This document shows, in pieces, positions 1 to 9,302 of a stretch of 64,000 bases of DNA. Position 1 is the first letter of the stretch. Every line of letters begins with the position of its first letter. Source of the DNA: Candidatus Schekmanbacteria bacterium RIFCSPLOWO2_02_FULL_38_14 (lineage in GTDB: Bacteria; Schekmanbacteria; GWA2-38-11). Both the position numbers and the translations under genes were made by a program. A model generated the notes under the pieces. That model did no database searches and was not told the DNA's origin. It saw only the letters and a list, made by a program, of their open reading frames with translations. The stretch is taken from positions 94,604-158,603 of the forward strand of contig MGDH01000042.1 of NCBI GenBank assembly GCA_001790855.1, given 5' to 3'.

Positions 1-156
1 TGCAAATATGCCTACTTTTCCGACTGGTGTAGTGTCCTGATTCTCATAAATCTCAAAGTAATCTGGTTGGGGTCTGCGATTCTTGTATTTAAAAAGCGCA
101 AAGGAAAAAACGATAATGATAACGAGCACAACCAAAATTCCAATAAGAATACCCAT
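1..156 (-). CDS. N-terminus of a membrane-anchored protein (partial)
   Basis: This is the first 52 codons of a gene that runs off the left edge. It starts at an ATG preceded by a strong AGGAGG Shine-Dalgarno. Residues 2-20 are a single hydrophobic helix (Gly, Ile, Leu, Val rich) followed by a basic KYKNRR stretch, so an N-terminal membrane anchor with a cytoplasmic remainder is likely. The visible part has no recognisable domain. Family and function are unknown. Confidence 0.6.
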   Translation of the reverse strand, partial: MGILIGILVVLVIIIVFSFALFKYKNRRPQPDYFEIYENQDTTPVGKVGIFA

Positions 157-199
157 AACCTTTCCTCCTCTTTTTCAAACTAGACTATAATCTTAAGAT

Positions 200-250
200 G
201 CGGGGTTAGAAAACCCCGCCTATCTATAGGCGGGACATTCCTGTCCCGCT
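200..250 (+). repeat. Dispersed palindromic repeat, family A, copy 1
   Basis: Two adjacent hairpins are visible: a GCGGGGTT/AACCCCGC stem with an AGAA loop, then AGCGGGACA/TGTCCCGCT-type arms around a short centre. The same two-hairpin unit recurs at 38551-38602 and 59524-59575, and in permuted form at 16227-16285. It looks like a REP-type extragenic element. Confidence 0.85.
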
Positions 251-543
251 AATTTTCATGATTATATGGAAGAAAACTAATATTAAAGGGATATACCTAT
301 GTCAAGTCAAAAAAAGTAAACTGTCTTTACATTCCCTTGACACTTCCTACAAATTTTGTATTTGCAACTTACGATTCATAGACAAGCCCGTGGTTTTCAG
401 GATGGAAGGCTAAAGCCTCCACTACCCTGTAACCACAAAACTTTGCATACTTACAACTTTTTTCCAGACCCCTGAATTTCTCCCTTGAACTATTTCAATA
501 AATTTATAATTAGATTAAAAAGTTTAGATAAGGAGGGTGTAAA
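251..543. other. Intergenic region before msrBA
   Basis: No coding pattern was recognised on either strand. The only clear signal is the AGGAGGGTG Shine-Dalgarno just before the ATG at 544. A TATAAT at 505-510 could be a -10 box, but the nearest -35-like TTGAAC (485-490) is only 14 bases away, so I do not call a promoter. Confidence 0.5.
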
Positions 544-1542
544 ATGAATAATAAGTTCATAATCTTTTTTAGTACTCTGTCTATTTTATTGCTGGTGCTT
601 ATCACATACGGCAAAAAAGATACCCGTGCAGAAAAGAAAGATGAGTTATCCTGCCCTGATGTTTCAGTAAACTCTAAGGAAATGGCAATGAGCGATGAGG
701 AATGGAAAAAACTTCTTTCAGAAGAACAGTACAACGTGATGAGAAAAAAAGGGACAGAACTCCCCTTCTCAGGGAAATACACCTACAATAAAGGAAAAGG
801 AATTTATCAATGTGCTGCCTGCGGGAATGAACTTTTTAGCTCAGACACAAAGTTCGAATCAGGTATAGGATGGCCCAGCTTCTGGAAACCTGCATATGAT
901 GGAAGTGTAAAAACAATAGAAGACAACAGCCTTGGAATGAGGAGAATAGAAGTAATATGTGGAAAGTGCGGCTCTCATCTTGGTCATCTATTTCCAGATG
1001 GTCCCAAACCAACTGGACAGAGATACTGCATCAATTCAGTAGCGCTCAAATTTAACAAGGAGGAGAAAATGGAGAAAGCGACTTTTGGAGGTGGGTGTTT
1101 CTGGGGTGTAGAAGCAAAATTCAGAAAACTAAAAGGAGTTGTAAATACAACAGTCGGTTATATGGGAGGCACATTTAAAAACCCAACTTATGAAGATATA
1201 TGCACAGACAAAACAAGCCATGCAGAGGTTGTGCATATAGAATATGATCCTTCTAAAGTTACTTATGAAGAACTCCTTGATGTTTTCTGGAAAGTTCACA
1301 ACCCAACACAGTTTAACCGGCAGGGCCCTGATATAGGCACCCAGTACAGGTCAGTGATTTTCTTCTATTCACCTAAGCAGGAAGCATTAGCAAAAAAGTC
1401 TTTAAAAAAACTTGAAGACTCAAAAGTCTATGACAGAAAAATAGTTACACAGATTGCTCCTGCTGCTGAATTTTACAAAGCAGAAGAATATCATCAGCGC
1501 TATCTTGAAAAACACGGGCTTGACAGCTGCAAGGCCTTTTAA
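544..1542 (+). CDS. msrBA: Bifunctional methionine sulfoxide reductase MsrB-MsrA, membrane-anchored
   Basis: It reduces both epimers of methionine sulfoxide in oxidised proteins. Residues 1-22 form a hydrophobic signal or anchor helix without a lipobox, so the enzyme probably works outside the cytoplasm. MsrB spans about 48-172, with zinc-site CxxC pairs at 90/93 and 139/142 and the catalytic Cys162 in RYCIN. MsrA spans about 177-332, with catalytic Cys185 in GCFWG. The B-then-A order is the reverse of the commoner A-B fusion. At 332 residues both domains are complete. A strong AGGAGG Shine-Dalgarno supports the start. It appears to be transcribed alone. Confidence 0.93.
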   Translation: MNNKFIIFFSTLSILLLVLITYGKKDTRAEKKDELSCPDVSVNSKEMAMSDEEWKKLLSEEQYNVMRKKGTELPFSGKYTYNKGKGIYQCAACGNELFSSDTKFESGIGWPSFWKPAYDGSVKTIEDNSLGMRRIEVICGKCGSHLGHLFPDGPKPTGQRYCINSVALKFNKEEKMEKATFGGGCFWGVEAKFRKLKGVVNTTVGYMGGTFKNPTYEDICTDKTSHAEVVHIEYDPSKVTYEELLDVFWKVHNPTQFNRQGPDIGTQYRSVIFFYSPKQEALAKKSLKKLEDSKVYDRKIVTQIAPAAEFYKAEEYHQRYLEKHGLDSCKAF

Positions 1543-1781
1543 TGCAAACCTTGCAGATATGATTTGGTTTTTTATTGCGATAGGTTCAATACCAGACCTC
1601 AGTGCCTTTGCCTTTGGGAACCATAGTCTAAAAGATTTTTTTCCAGGACCTGTCAAAACAGAATTAACAATACTGGTTTCAGTAATTCCATGCTTGACAT
1701 GGAACCCGGTTATTTATATTAAACCAGAATTCATATCTTTACAGGGATAATAGTTTTATAGAGTTTTTTTCAATACAAGCA

Positions 1782-2648
1782 ATGAACACAAAAAACAAAA
1801 GTAAAATCACAATCGGGCTTATCCAGACCCTTGTTTCTGAAAATCCTGAGGCAAATTTAAAAAATATCATAGAGAAAGTAAAAGAGGCTGCGGGGGAAGG
1901 TGCAAAGATTGTTTGCCTTCAGGAACTGTTCAGCACAAAATATTTTCCACAGTTCAGGAACAAGAATGCTTTCAAATTAGCTGAAACAATTCCGGGAAAA
2001 ACCACAGATGTCCTTTCCGCTCTTGCAAAAGATTTCAGAATTGTCATCATCGCGCCAATCTTTGAAAAAGATTCAAAGAAGAATTATTTCAACTCTGCTG
2101 TTGTAATAAACACAGATGGAAAACTTCTCAATACTTACCGCAAGGTTCATATCCCCCAAGATTCGCTTTTTTATGAAAAGACCTACTTCAAACCGGGAAA
2201 CTCCGGGTTTAAAGTATATAATACTGAATATGCTAAAATAGGAGTTCTGATATGCTACGACCAGTGGTTTCCTGAGGCTGCGAGGATTCTTGCACTCAAA
2301 GGCGCTGATATAATATTTTACCCAACTGCTATAGGATGGATTAGAGGTTATACTTCACCTGACGGAGACTGGCATGATGCATGGGAAATAATCCAGCGTT
2401 CCCATGCAATTGCAAGCGGAGTACACGTTGCATCAGTGAACAGGGTTGGAACAGAAGGGAAACTTGAATTCTGGGGACAATCCTTTGTCTGTGACTCTTT
2501 TGGGAAAGTGCTTAAAAGAGCAAGCAGCAAAAAAGAAGAAGTGGTCGTGGTAGAAGTTGACTTAAGCAAGAACAAAAGAATCCGCGATGGTTGGGGATTT
2601 TTAAAAAATAGAAGACCGGAAACGTATGGGATGCTGGTAAAAAAGTGA
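1782..2648 (+). CDS. aguB: N-carbamoylputrescine amidase
   Basis: This nitrilase-superfamily enzyme hydrolyses N-carbamoylputrescine to putrescine, CO2 and ammonia, the last step of the agmatine route. The 288 residues carry the Glu-Lys-Cys triad: Glu48 in LQELF, Lys121 in YRKVH and Cys158 in LICYDQWFPE. The length and the DQWFPEAAR context match AguB rather than other nitrilases. The agmatine deiminase gene follows 73 bases downstream on the same strand, so the two form a putrescine operon. The 240 bases upstream hold no recognisable gene. Confidence 0.93.
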   Translation: MNTKNKSKITIGLIQTLVSENPEANLKNIIEKVKEAAGEGAKIVCLQELFSTKYFPQFRNKNAFKLAETIPGKTTDVLSALAKDFRIVIIAPIFEKDSKKNYFNSAVVINTDGKLLNTYRKVHIPQDSLFYEKTYFKPGNSGFKVYNTEYAKIGVLICYDQWFPEAARILALKGADIIFYPTAIGWIRGYTSPDGDWHDAWEIIQRSHAIASGVHVASVNRVGTEGKLEFWGQSFVCDSFGKVLKRASSKKEEVVVVEVDLSKNKRIRDGWGFLKNRRPETYGMLVKK

Positions 2649-2721
2649 CTCGTCGTTCGTGACTCGTGGATAGTATAAATTTTAAATTTTAATTTATCAT
2701 TTAGACTTTTGATTTTTCATA

Positions 2722-3780
2722 ATGACCAATATAAATAACCAAACCAAGACTCCTTCCCAGTTAGGCTACTATATGCCTGCTGAATGGGAAAAACATGATG
2801 CAATCTGGCTTTCATGGCCACATGACCCCATTACCTTTCCTGACCGCGTTCAAAAAGTTGAAAAAGTTTTTCTAAATATAATAAAAACAATTCATAAAAG
2901 CGAAAGAGTAAATCTTTTTGTAAGAAATGAAGATATTGAGGCTAACGCTTTTAAACTATTGACTTTTAAAGATGTTGATTTGAGCCGTATCAGTTTTTTT
3001 GTTTACAACTACGCAGATGTCTGGTTTAGAGACTATGGACCTATTTTTCTGTTAAATAAAAATGAAAAAAAAATAGCCATGTCCCACTGGATTTTCAATG
3101 CATGGGGTGGCAAATACAAAGACCTTATTAAGGATACAGAAATTCCATCATTTATAAACAAACATCTTAACCTGCCCTGCTTCAAGCCCGGAATTATTCT
3201 TGAAGGTGGTTCAATTGATGTAAATGGCAATGGAACCTTGCTGACAACAGAAGTCTGCCTTTTAAATAAAAACAGAAATGCTCATCTCGGCAAAAACGAA
3301 ATAGAAAAATATCTAAAAGAATTTCTTGGAGTAACCAATATTATCTGGCTCAAAGATGGCATAGTTGGGGATGATACTGATGGCCACATAGACGATATAG
3401 CAAGGTTTGTTAATCTTTCTACTGTCCTTTGTTGCTATGAGGAAAATAAAGAAGATGCAAATTATAAAATACTTAAAGAAAACTATGAAATTTTATGCGA
3501 ATCAAAAGACCAGGATGGGAATAGATTAGAGGTAGTAAAATTACCAATGCCGGGTTTTATTGGAGATAAGGAAAGAAGACTTCCTGCAAGTTATGCAAAT
3601 TTTTACATAGGCAACAGTGCTGTGCTGGCTCCTGTTTTTGGAAAACAAAATGACAAGAAAGCCCTTGAAATAATCCAAAGACAGTTTCCTGAACGCAGTG
3701 TTGTTGGAATAAATTGCAGCGACCTTGTGTACGGACTCGGGACGCTACACTGCATCAGCCAGCAACAGCCCGCACTTTAG
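2722..3780 (+). CDS. aguA: Agmatine deiminase
   Basis: It converts agmatine to N-carbamoylputrescine and ammonia, the substrate of the preceding AguB. It belongs to the peptidyl-arginine-deiminase fold family. Visible hallmarks are MPAEWEKHDAIWLSWPH near the N-terminus, VWFRDYGP, LEGGSID, the DTDGHIDD catalytic segment, and the nucleophile Cys344 in GLGTLHC close to the C-terminus. The 352 residues are of normal family length. No arginine decarboxylase gene is present in the window, so the source of agmatine is not shown here. Confidence 0.94.
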   Translation: MTNINNQTKTPSQLGYYMPAEWEKHDAIWLSWPHDPITFPDRVQKVEKVFLNIIKTIHKSERVNLFVRNEDIEANAFKLLTFKDVDLSRISFFVYNYADVWFRDYGPIFLLNKNEKKIAMSHWIFNAWGGKYKDLIKDTEIPSFINKHLNLPCFKPGIILEGGSIDVNGNGTLLTTEVCLLNKNRNAHLGKNEIEKYLKEFLGVTNIIWLKDGIVGDDTDGHIDDIARFVNLSTVLCCYEENKEDANYKILKENYEILCESKDQDGNRLEVVKLPMPGFIGDKERRLPASYANFYIGNSAVLAPVFGKQNDKKALEIIQRQFPERSVVGINCSDLVYGLGTLHCISQQQPAL

Positions 3781-3832
3781 GGTTTTATAAATGATAATTA
3801 AGATTACTCTATTTCTTTCCCTGCTATGGATT

Positions 3833-4180
3833 TTAAATCCCTTCCTTGGAAACAACCCCTTTTTCAAATAAATAACTGAGCAGGATAAAACCTCCGCAGG
3901 GAGAGGCATCATAATTGCAGTCAGGGTCCCTGAAATCGCATCCATCTATGAAAAAATCACATTTTTTGCAGATAATCTCTTTCAGGATATCATCAGACCT
4001 GAAAGTTATTTCTTTTACCTGAACCCTTAAACCCTCTGTTTTATCCTGAAACATTTTGTTATCAAGCAAACTTTTCATTATCTCAAATCCCCTGCAGGCA
4101 GATTCTTCTTTCTTGCCCTTCTTGTAAAACCTGCAATGCAATTCACAAATTAAATATTTTTTTTGTTCTTTCACAATCAT
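3833..4180 (-). CDS. Cysteine-rich protein of unknown function
   Basis: This 115-residue soluble protein contains nine cysteines: CELHC near the N-terminus, one in ESACRGF, then CKKCDFFIDGCDF, DPDC and SPCGGF in the C-terminal half. The spacing suggests a metal or Fe-S site. I recall related small Cys-rich proteins in Desulfobacterota but cannot name a function. It has no signal peptide and lies between the convergent aguA and the codirectional acyl-CoA synthetase gene, 60 bases downstream of the latter. The two may be cotranscribed. Confidence 0.65.
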   Translation of the reverse strand: MIVKEQKKYLICELHCRFYKKGKKEESACRGFEIMKSLLDNKMFQDKTEGLRVQVKEITFRSDDILKEIICKKCDFFIDGCDFRDPDCNYDASPCGGFILLSYLFEKGVVSKEGI

Positions 4181-4240
4181 TTTATAAACCTGATAGTTGT
4201 CTGCTTATAACTTATAACTCACAGCTGAAATTTTTATGTT

Positions 4241-6019
4241 TCAGTCATACATCTTCTCAATAACATCCCTGTATTTTTCAAGAATTATCCCCCTCTTTAC
4301 TTTTAGTGTCGGAGTAAGTTCTTCTGATTCAATTCTGAAATCATCCGCTACAAGAGAGAATCTCCTGACCTTCTCAAAAGTCGCAAGCTCTTTGTTGATT
4401 CCATCAGTGATAGACTGGTACAGAGAAATTATTTTTGAGTTGTTTATTAACTCCGGTTTACTGGAAAATTCTATCTTCTCATCTTCAGCATATCTCTCAA
4501 GGACTCCAAAATCAGGGACAAGAATCGCGGTTATGAACTTCATCCTGTCGCCTATTACAACTGCCTGAGATATGAACCTGTTTTTCCTGAATGCATTTTC
4601 AATCTGCTGTGGCGCAACGTACTTCCCGCCTGATGTCTTTATCAGGTCTTTAAGTCTGTCCGTTATGGTAAGAAAATTATCTGAATCCAGAAAGCCAACA
4701 TCTCCTGTATGTAACCATCCCTCATCATCAATTACCTTCCTTGTCCCCTCTCCATCCTTATAATACCCCTGCATTATAACAGCCCCTCGTACAAGTATCT
4801 CATTCCTGTCTCCAATTGCAATTTCAATTCCGAGCAATGGTTGTCCGACAGTTCCATAACGGACATCATCTCTCCTGTTCAGTGTAACGGCGCAGGTTGT
4901 TTCTGTCAGCCCGTATCCCTCCTGAATTACCAACCCCAAATCACTGAAAAACTCGCCAACCTCTTTATACAGAGGTGCACCTCCTGAAATAAGCATTCTC
5001 AGCCTTCCTCCAAGCCTCTCTTTTATTTTCGAAAGGACTATTTTCTCAGCAATTAAATTTTTTATATAACTGATTCTGTTTCTTTCAGTCCCCCTGTTTT
5101 CCCTGTAAGCTCTTCCGGATTTCAGCGCCCAGTGAAAAAGTTTTTTCTTGAATTCACTTTCCCTTTCAACACCATCCGAAATCATTGAATAGATTTTCTC
5201 ATACACCCTTGGCACTGAAACAAGAAGCGTCGGCTTGAGCTTTGCAAGGTTCTTTGCAAGGGCTTCGATATTTTCCGAGTAACCAACCCCGCATCCGTTA
5301 AATATCACGAAATATTCAACCATCCTCTCAAGAACATGGCTCAGAGGAAGAAAGGATATCAGGAGGTCATCTTTTTCAACCTCAATACTTTTCCCGAGAG
5401 CATAAATCTCCGCTGTAATATTGCGGTGAGAGAGCATAACTCCTTTTGGAACTCCTGTTGTTCCGGATGTGTACATTATCGTTGCCATATCAGATGGTTT
5501 CACGGTTGATACTCTTTTCTCATAGCTTTCAGAGCCGCTTTCAAGCCTCTCTCTCCCGGTTTCAACAACTTCCCTGAAAGTAAGAGCCTCTTCCGGGGTT
5601 CTTTCTGAATTGCTCTCAAGAATAATTATTTTTTCAATGGTTTTCAGTTTACTCCTTATAGAAAGAATCTTTTTCAGAAGCTGCTCGTTTGAAACAACAA
5701 TTATTTTTGAACCCGAATCATTGATAATGTACTCAAGATGGGACGGGGTCAGGGAAGTGTAAAGGGGAACATCTATCCCTCCTGCCCCGATTGTTGCAAT
5801 ATCACATATCATCCACTGGGGCAGGTTTTCTGAAAAAATAGCAAGCCTGTCCCCTCTCCTGAACCCGAGGGCTTCAAGTCCTGCCGCAAAACATTCAACC
5901 TTCTGCAGAAATTCCCTGAACCTTATTGCGTGGAATTTCCCCTCGTGTTTGTACAGGAGAACCTCTTTGTCCGGATATTTTTTTGCAGTCTCTAAAAATA
6001 ACTTGCCTACCGTGTCCAT
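4241..6019 (-). CDS. Long-chain acyl-CoA synthetase (AMP-forming)
   Basis: This ANL-superfamily enzyme activates a fatty acid to acyl-AMP and then acyl-CoA. The 592 residues contain the P-loop-like MYTSGTTGVPKGVMLSH, the adenine-binding GYGLTETT, the GWLHTGDVGFLD motif, and the A10 region with the catalytic lysine in TSGGKYVAPQQIE. Overall length and order match FadD-like FAA1-type synthetases. There is no signal peptide. The start ATG (MDTVGKLF) has only a weak GAGA upstream. It may supply acyl-CoA for beta-oxidation or lipid remodelling; the substrate cannot be told from sequence. Confidence 0.9.
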   Translation of the reverse strand: MDTVGKLFLETAKKYPDKEVLLYKHEGKFHAIRFREFLQKVECFAAGLEALGFRRGDRLAIFSENLPQWMICDIATIGAGGIDVPLYTSLTPSHLEYIINDSGSKIIVVSNEQLLKKILSIRSKLKTIEKIIILESNSERTPEEALTFREVVETGRERLESGSESYEKRVSTVKPSDMATIMYTSGTTGVPKGVMLSHRNITAEIYALGKSIEVEKDDLLISFLPLSHVLERMVEYFVIFNGCGVGYSENIEALAKNLAKLKPTLLVSVPRVYEKIYSMISDGVERESEFKKKLFHWALKSGRAYRENRGTERNRISYIKNLIAEKIVLSKIKERLGGRLRMLISGGAPLYKEVGEFFSDLGLVIQEGYGLTETTCAVTLNRRDDVRYGTVGQPLLGIEIAIGDRNEILVRGAVIMQGYYKDGEGTRKVIDDEGWLHTGDVGFLDSDNFLTITDRLKDLIKTSGGKYVAPQQIENAFRKNRFISQAVVIGDRMKFITAILVPDFGVLERYAEDEKIEFSSKPELINNSKIISLYQSITDGINKELATFEKVRRFSLVADDFRIESEELTPTLKVKRGIILEKYRDVIEKMYD

Positions 6020-6083
6020 TTTCTCAAAAAATCCAAAAAGTTTTTAGCCTTGAGTTGCAATTTGAACTTCAGTTTTAATTTTA

Positions 6084-6113
6084 TTGACACAATCTTCATG
6101 ATTAGTCTATTTT
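6084..6113 (+). promoter_or_regulatory. Probable sigma-70 type promoter for the PilZ gene
   Basis: A perfect TTGACA (6084-6089) is followed after 18 bases by TATTTT (6108-6113), 34 bases before the ATG at 6148. Prediction from sequence only. Confidence 0.5.
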
Positions 6114-6147
6114 AATATCACATTTAATTTTTTTGTAAATACAGGCA

Positions 6148-6489
6148 ATGAAAAAAAATATTTTTAAAGAAAAACGTGGATATCCAAGAATCAAATCACT
6201 TCATTTAAATGCCTATAATTATTTTGATCAAAAAGAATACGAGAAAAGGAAGGGAATTGCCCTTACGTTGAATATCAGCTTGAGCGGAATGTTCATAGAG
6301 TCAGGGGTTCCTTTTCCAATACACTCAGTGCTTGAAATAACTCTTGCCCTTGAGGAAATCCTGCTGACATTAAAAGGCGAAGTGAGAAGGTCTGAGATAG
6401 CTGAAAATGGAAATTATCACCTCGGAATTTTTTTTGTTGATATCTCCCCTGAATCACAAAAAATCCTCAATACTCTCATTCCCTCATAA
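6148..6489 (+). CDS. PilZ domain protein
   Basis: This is a small c-di-GMP receptor candidate. The 113 residues form one PilZ domain with an RxxxR motif (RGYPR, about residues 9-13) and NISLSG in the place of the usual D/NxSxxG. Both are c-di-GMP contact motifs, so binding is plausible. No output domain is attached, and PilZ proteins of this size usually act by binding a partner. It is transcribed alone from a predicted promoter and converges on hisD. Confidence 0.85.
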   Translation: MKKNIFKEKRGYPRIKSLHLNAYNYFDQKEYEKRKGIALTLNISLSGMFIESGVPFPIHSVLEITLALEEILLTLKGEVRRSEIAENGNYHLGIFFVDISPESQKILNTLIPS

Positions 6490-6532
6490 TTCTGTCTCTA
6501 AGTTTCCAATTTATAATCTAAAATTTGCCCTC

Positions 6533-7819
6533 TCACTTTCTCACCATTGCAGACCTTGCATGGGCATCAAGTCCTTCAATAGATGCAAAAGTTATGAGAA
6601 GCCTTTTTAGCTTTAAAAATTCTTTCCTGTTAAAAGAAACAATGCTGATTCTTTTCACAAAATCATCAACTGAGAGAACTGAAGAAAACCTTGCTGTTCC
6701 GCCTGTTGGCAGCACATGGCTTGGTCCTGCGGCATAGTCTCCAAGAACTTCCGGAGTATAACTCCCAAGAAACACAGCGCCTGCATTTTCTACCTTAGAT
6801 ACAAGACGCATTGGGTTCTTTACCATTATCTCAAGATGCTCCGGTGCAATCCGGTTTGCAATACCAATACCGTCAGAAATTGTCTCTGTTATGATTATAG
6901 CTCCGAATTTTTCAAGCGCCCTGATTGCTATTTCAGAGCGGTTAAGTTTTTTTATCTGCGCTGATATTTCTTTTTTAACCTGAGAAGCTATTTTTTCTGA
7001 ATTGGTTATCAGAATTGCTGATGCTGTTTCGTCGTGCTCAGCCTGAGAAAGAAGGTCGGCAGCAATATATTTGGGGTTTGCCCCTGCGTCAGCAACAACA
7101 ACAATTTCAGTGGGACCTGCAACCATATCAATCCCGACCTTTCCGAAAACCATTCTCTTTGCTGTTGCCACATAGATGTTTCCGGGTCCGACAATCTTGT
7201 CAACCCTCGGAACTGTTTCTGTTCCGAAAGCCATCGCAGCAATAGCCTGCGCCCCTCCAATCCTGTAGACTTCATCGACTCCGCTCCACCTTGCCGCAAC
7301 AAGCGGGTACGGGTTCAAATCTCCCTTTGGAGCAGGAAAGCACATTATGATTTTTTTGACACCTGCAATTCTTGCAGGAATTGCGTTCATAAAAACTGAT
7401 GACGGGTATGATGCCTTGCCTCCCGGAACATAAATCCCAACTGTTTCTATTGCTCTCATCCCCTGCCCGAGGAAAATTCCCTTCTTCTCTGAATAAACAC
7501 GGCTTCCCTTTAAATACTTCAGGTGATATTTTTTTATCCTTGTCATTGCTGTCCTCATAGCCTTTTTCACATCGCCGGGAACCATATTCTCTGCAGCAAT
7601 GAATTCTTTTTCTGATACCTTCAGAGTATCAGGTTTGATGTTTACACCATCAAACTTTTTTGTTAGTTCAATCAGCGCTCTGTCGCCGTATTTTTTGACC
7701 CTTTCAATTATCCTGCTTACTCTCTTTTCAACCTCCGGCGATTCCTTTCCATGGCGATTCAATAAAGCCTTAAAGAAATTATTAAATTCCCTGCTGTCAG
7801 CTTTTATTATCTTCATCAT
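6533..7819 (-). CDS. hisD: Histidinol dehydrogenase
   Basis: It catalyses the last two steps of histidine synthesis, L-histidinol to L-histidine with NAD+. Conserved blocks are visible: GLGMR-type region, YVPGG, GGAQAIAAMAFG, VGPGNIYVATAKR, GPTEIVVVAD, DLLSQAEHD with the zinc/catalytic residues, and the SHVLPTGGTARFSS segment. Of the possible starts I choose ATG 7819 (MKIIKAD region), since a GGGGGTGAG Shine-Dalgarno lies 9 bases upstream; a GTG at 7831 overlaps that Shine-Dalgarno. No other his gene is nearby, so the gene is unlinked from its pathway here. Confidence 0.95.
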   Translation of the reverse strand: MMKIIKADSREFNNFFKALLNRHGKESPEVEKRVSRIIERVKKYGDRALIELTKKFDGVNIKPDTLKVSEKEFIAAENMVPGDVKKAMRTAMTRIKKYHLKYLKGSRVYSEKKGIFLGQGMRAIETVGIYVPGGKASYPSSVFMNAIPARIAGVKKIIMCFPAPKGDLNPYPLVAARWSGVDEVYRIGGAQAIAAMAFGTETVPRVDKIVGPGNIYVATAKRMVFGKVGIDMVAGPTEIVVVADAGANPKYIAADLLSQAEHDETASAILITNSEKIASQVKKEISAQIKKLNRSEIAIRALEKFGAIIITETISDGIGIANRIAPEHLEIMVKNPMRLVSKVENAGAVFLGSYTPEVLGDYAAGPSHVLPTGGTARFSSVLSVDDFVKRISIVSFNRKEFLKLKRLLITFASIEGLDAHARSAMVRK

Positions 7820-7914
7820 TGTTCCACTCACCCCCTTTCATGATAATGAATTCCTGACCTCTTAAAGACCCTAACCCTTTTTTAAGTAACTAAATTTATT
7901 ACAAAATAAATCTC

Positions 7915-7942
7915 TTGACAATCAAAAAAATAGTAATATAGA
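7915..7942 (+). promoter_or_regulatory. Probable sigma-70 type promoter for the TPR lipoprotein gene
   Basis: TTGACA (7915-7920) is followed after 16 bases by TATAGA (7937-7942), about 34 bases upstream of the ATG at 7976, which itself has an AAAGGAG Shine-Dalgarno. Confidence 0.5.
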
Positions 7943-7975
7943 AATAAAAGGAAATTATTTTAAAGGAGTAATCCA

Positions 7976-9211
7976 ATGCAAAGAAATAAAATATTCCTCA
8001 TTCTGCTCTCAATATCCCTAATAATCCCTCTCATCAGTTGTGAATCTTCAAGAAAGAAAAAAGAATACCAGAAGCATTTAAGCCAGGGAGAAAAATATTA
8101 TGCTGAAAGTGATTTTGAAAAGGCAATAGAAGAGTTCAGGCTTGCAGCAGAAATAGACCCTAAATCTGATGAAGCCTATAAAAATATAGCCGTGTGTTAT
8201 TCAAACCTTTTCCTTGTTAACATAGACCCCTTTCAAAAACCAAAACGTCTTGAGATAGCAAACAATGCAATTAAATATTACCAGAAAGTTATAGAACTAA
8301 AACCTAATGATGCTGAGGCGCAACTTAATATTTCAAGCGAGTATGCAAAGATAGGTAATATGTATATGAACGATGGTCAGTTCCCTGAAGCCATTCTATA
8401 CCTCAAGAAAAGAATCGAAATTGACCCGAACAACTCAGAGGGACATTACACAATAGGCGTCCTTGACTGGGGATTATGCTTTGACAACAGAAAACTTTAT
8501 AATGTTCTGGGCATGAAAGATTATGTAAACAACCTCAAGGCAAATGAAAGCGCAGTTGAAAAGATAAGCAGGGTTTCAGGGATAAGCAAGGAACTTGTCC
8601 CGCAGGTGCTTGACGCAATAAATACAGATGAAGGAACCGTTCTTGGAAAACTGGATAAAAAATCATTAATGTCCCGGATTACGAGTGTCCCGAAAATTAA
8701 AAAGGAATATGGAGAAAAGGCAATTGAGTGTATAACAAGTTCTCCTCAGGATATAATAAGCTGTATTGGGAAAATTGAAGGAATCAAACCAGAAGAAGTA
8801 AAGATGCTTCACTCTGTTTTGAGCAAAAGCCCTGAAAATTTAGCAAACTACATTCCCCTTGTAGTAAGCGGTGTCAATAAGAATGCTGCTGCAAAGGCTG
8901 TTGATTTAATAATAGACCTTATTAAAAATGAAGCAATTGAAGATGGTTTAAAATCCCTTGACAATGCGATAGAACTCAATAAGAATTATCCCGATGCCCT
9001 TAATTATAAAGTGCTTCTGTATGTTGAGAAAATAAAGCTTGAAAAAGACAAGACAAAGCAGGATGAAGCTATCAAAACAGCTGCTGATATTTCTGCACAG
9101 GCAAGCAAGCTCAGAGACTCTAACAAAACTGATGATATGATAAGCAAAGAAATAGAAGCATTCAAGAAAGCCGTTAATAATGTAAGGGGCAAAAGCAGGA
9201 TTCAATCTTAG
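7976..9211 (+). CDS. TPR repeat lipoprotein
   Basis: The N-terminus is a lipoprotein signal: a charged start, a hydrophobic core and the lipobox LISC with the lipidated Cys at about residue 22. At least three TPR units follow between about residues 33 and 155 (GEKYYAESDFEKAIEEFRLA, YYQKVIELKPND and YLKKRIEIDPNN types), with a further TPR-like helix pair near 320-350. The middle (about 180-300) is helical without a recognisable domain and contains ISRVSGISKE and IEGIKPEE segments. It probably acts as an envelope scaffold. The gene stands alone between a predicted promoter and a palindromic element. Confidence 0.8.
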   Translation: MQRNKIFLILLSISLIIPLISCESSRKKKEYQKHLSQGEKYYAESDFEKAIEEFRLAAEIDPKSDEAYKNIAVCYSNLFLVNIDPFQKPKRLEIANNAIKYYQKVIELKPNDAEAQLNISSEYAKIGNMYMNDGQFPEAILYLKKRIEIDPNNSEGHYTIGVLDWGLCFDNRKLYNVLGMKDYVNNLKANESAVEKISRVSGISKELVPQVLDAINTDEGTVLGKLDKKSLMSRITSVPKIKKEYGEKAIECITSSPQDIISCIGKIEGIKPEEVKMLHSVLSKSPENLANYIPLVVSGVNKNAAAKAVDLIIDLIKNEAIEDGLKSLDNAIELNKNYPDALNYKVLLYVEKIKLEKDKTKQDEAIKTAADISAQASKLRDSNKTDDMISKEIEAFKKAVNNVRGKSRIQS

Positions 9212-9215
9212 AACA

Positions 9216-9262
9216 AATCCCCCTCTTCTCCCCCTTTTCTAAAGGGGGAAACAGGGGGGATT
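9216..9262. repeat. Palindromic C-tract/G-tract repeat, family C, copy 1
   Basis: The pattern is AAATCCCCC..., CCCCCTTTT, CTAAAGGGGG and GGGGGGATT, making a nested inverted repeat centred near 9241. It sits between two convergent genes and could also act as a bidirectional terminator. Related copies lie at 33151, 50581 and 56941. Confidence 0.75.
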
Positions 9263-9302
9263 ATCTCTTAAACTCTAAACCCTCGAACCCTTGAACCCTT
9301 CT

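Noticed and set aside
1454..1750. 98-codon frame overlapping the msrBA end
   Set aside because: It overlaps a conserved gene for a third of its length, has no Shine-Dalgarno and no recognisable protein pattern; 1543-1781 is best left as non-coding.
7009..7302. Long frames opposite hisD and hppA
   Set aside because: They are shadows of strongly conserved genes with low-complexity Gln, Leu or Ser content and no ribosome-binding sites.
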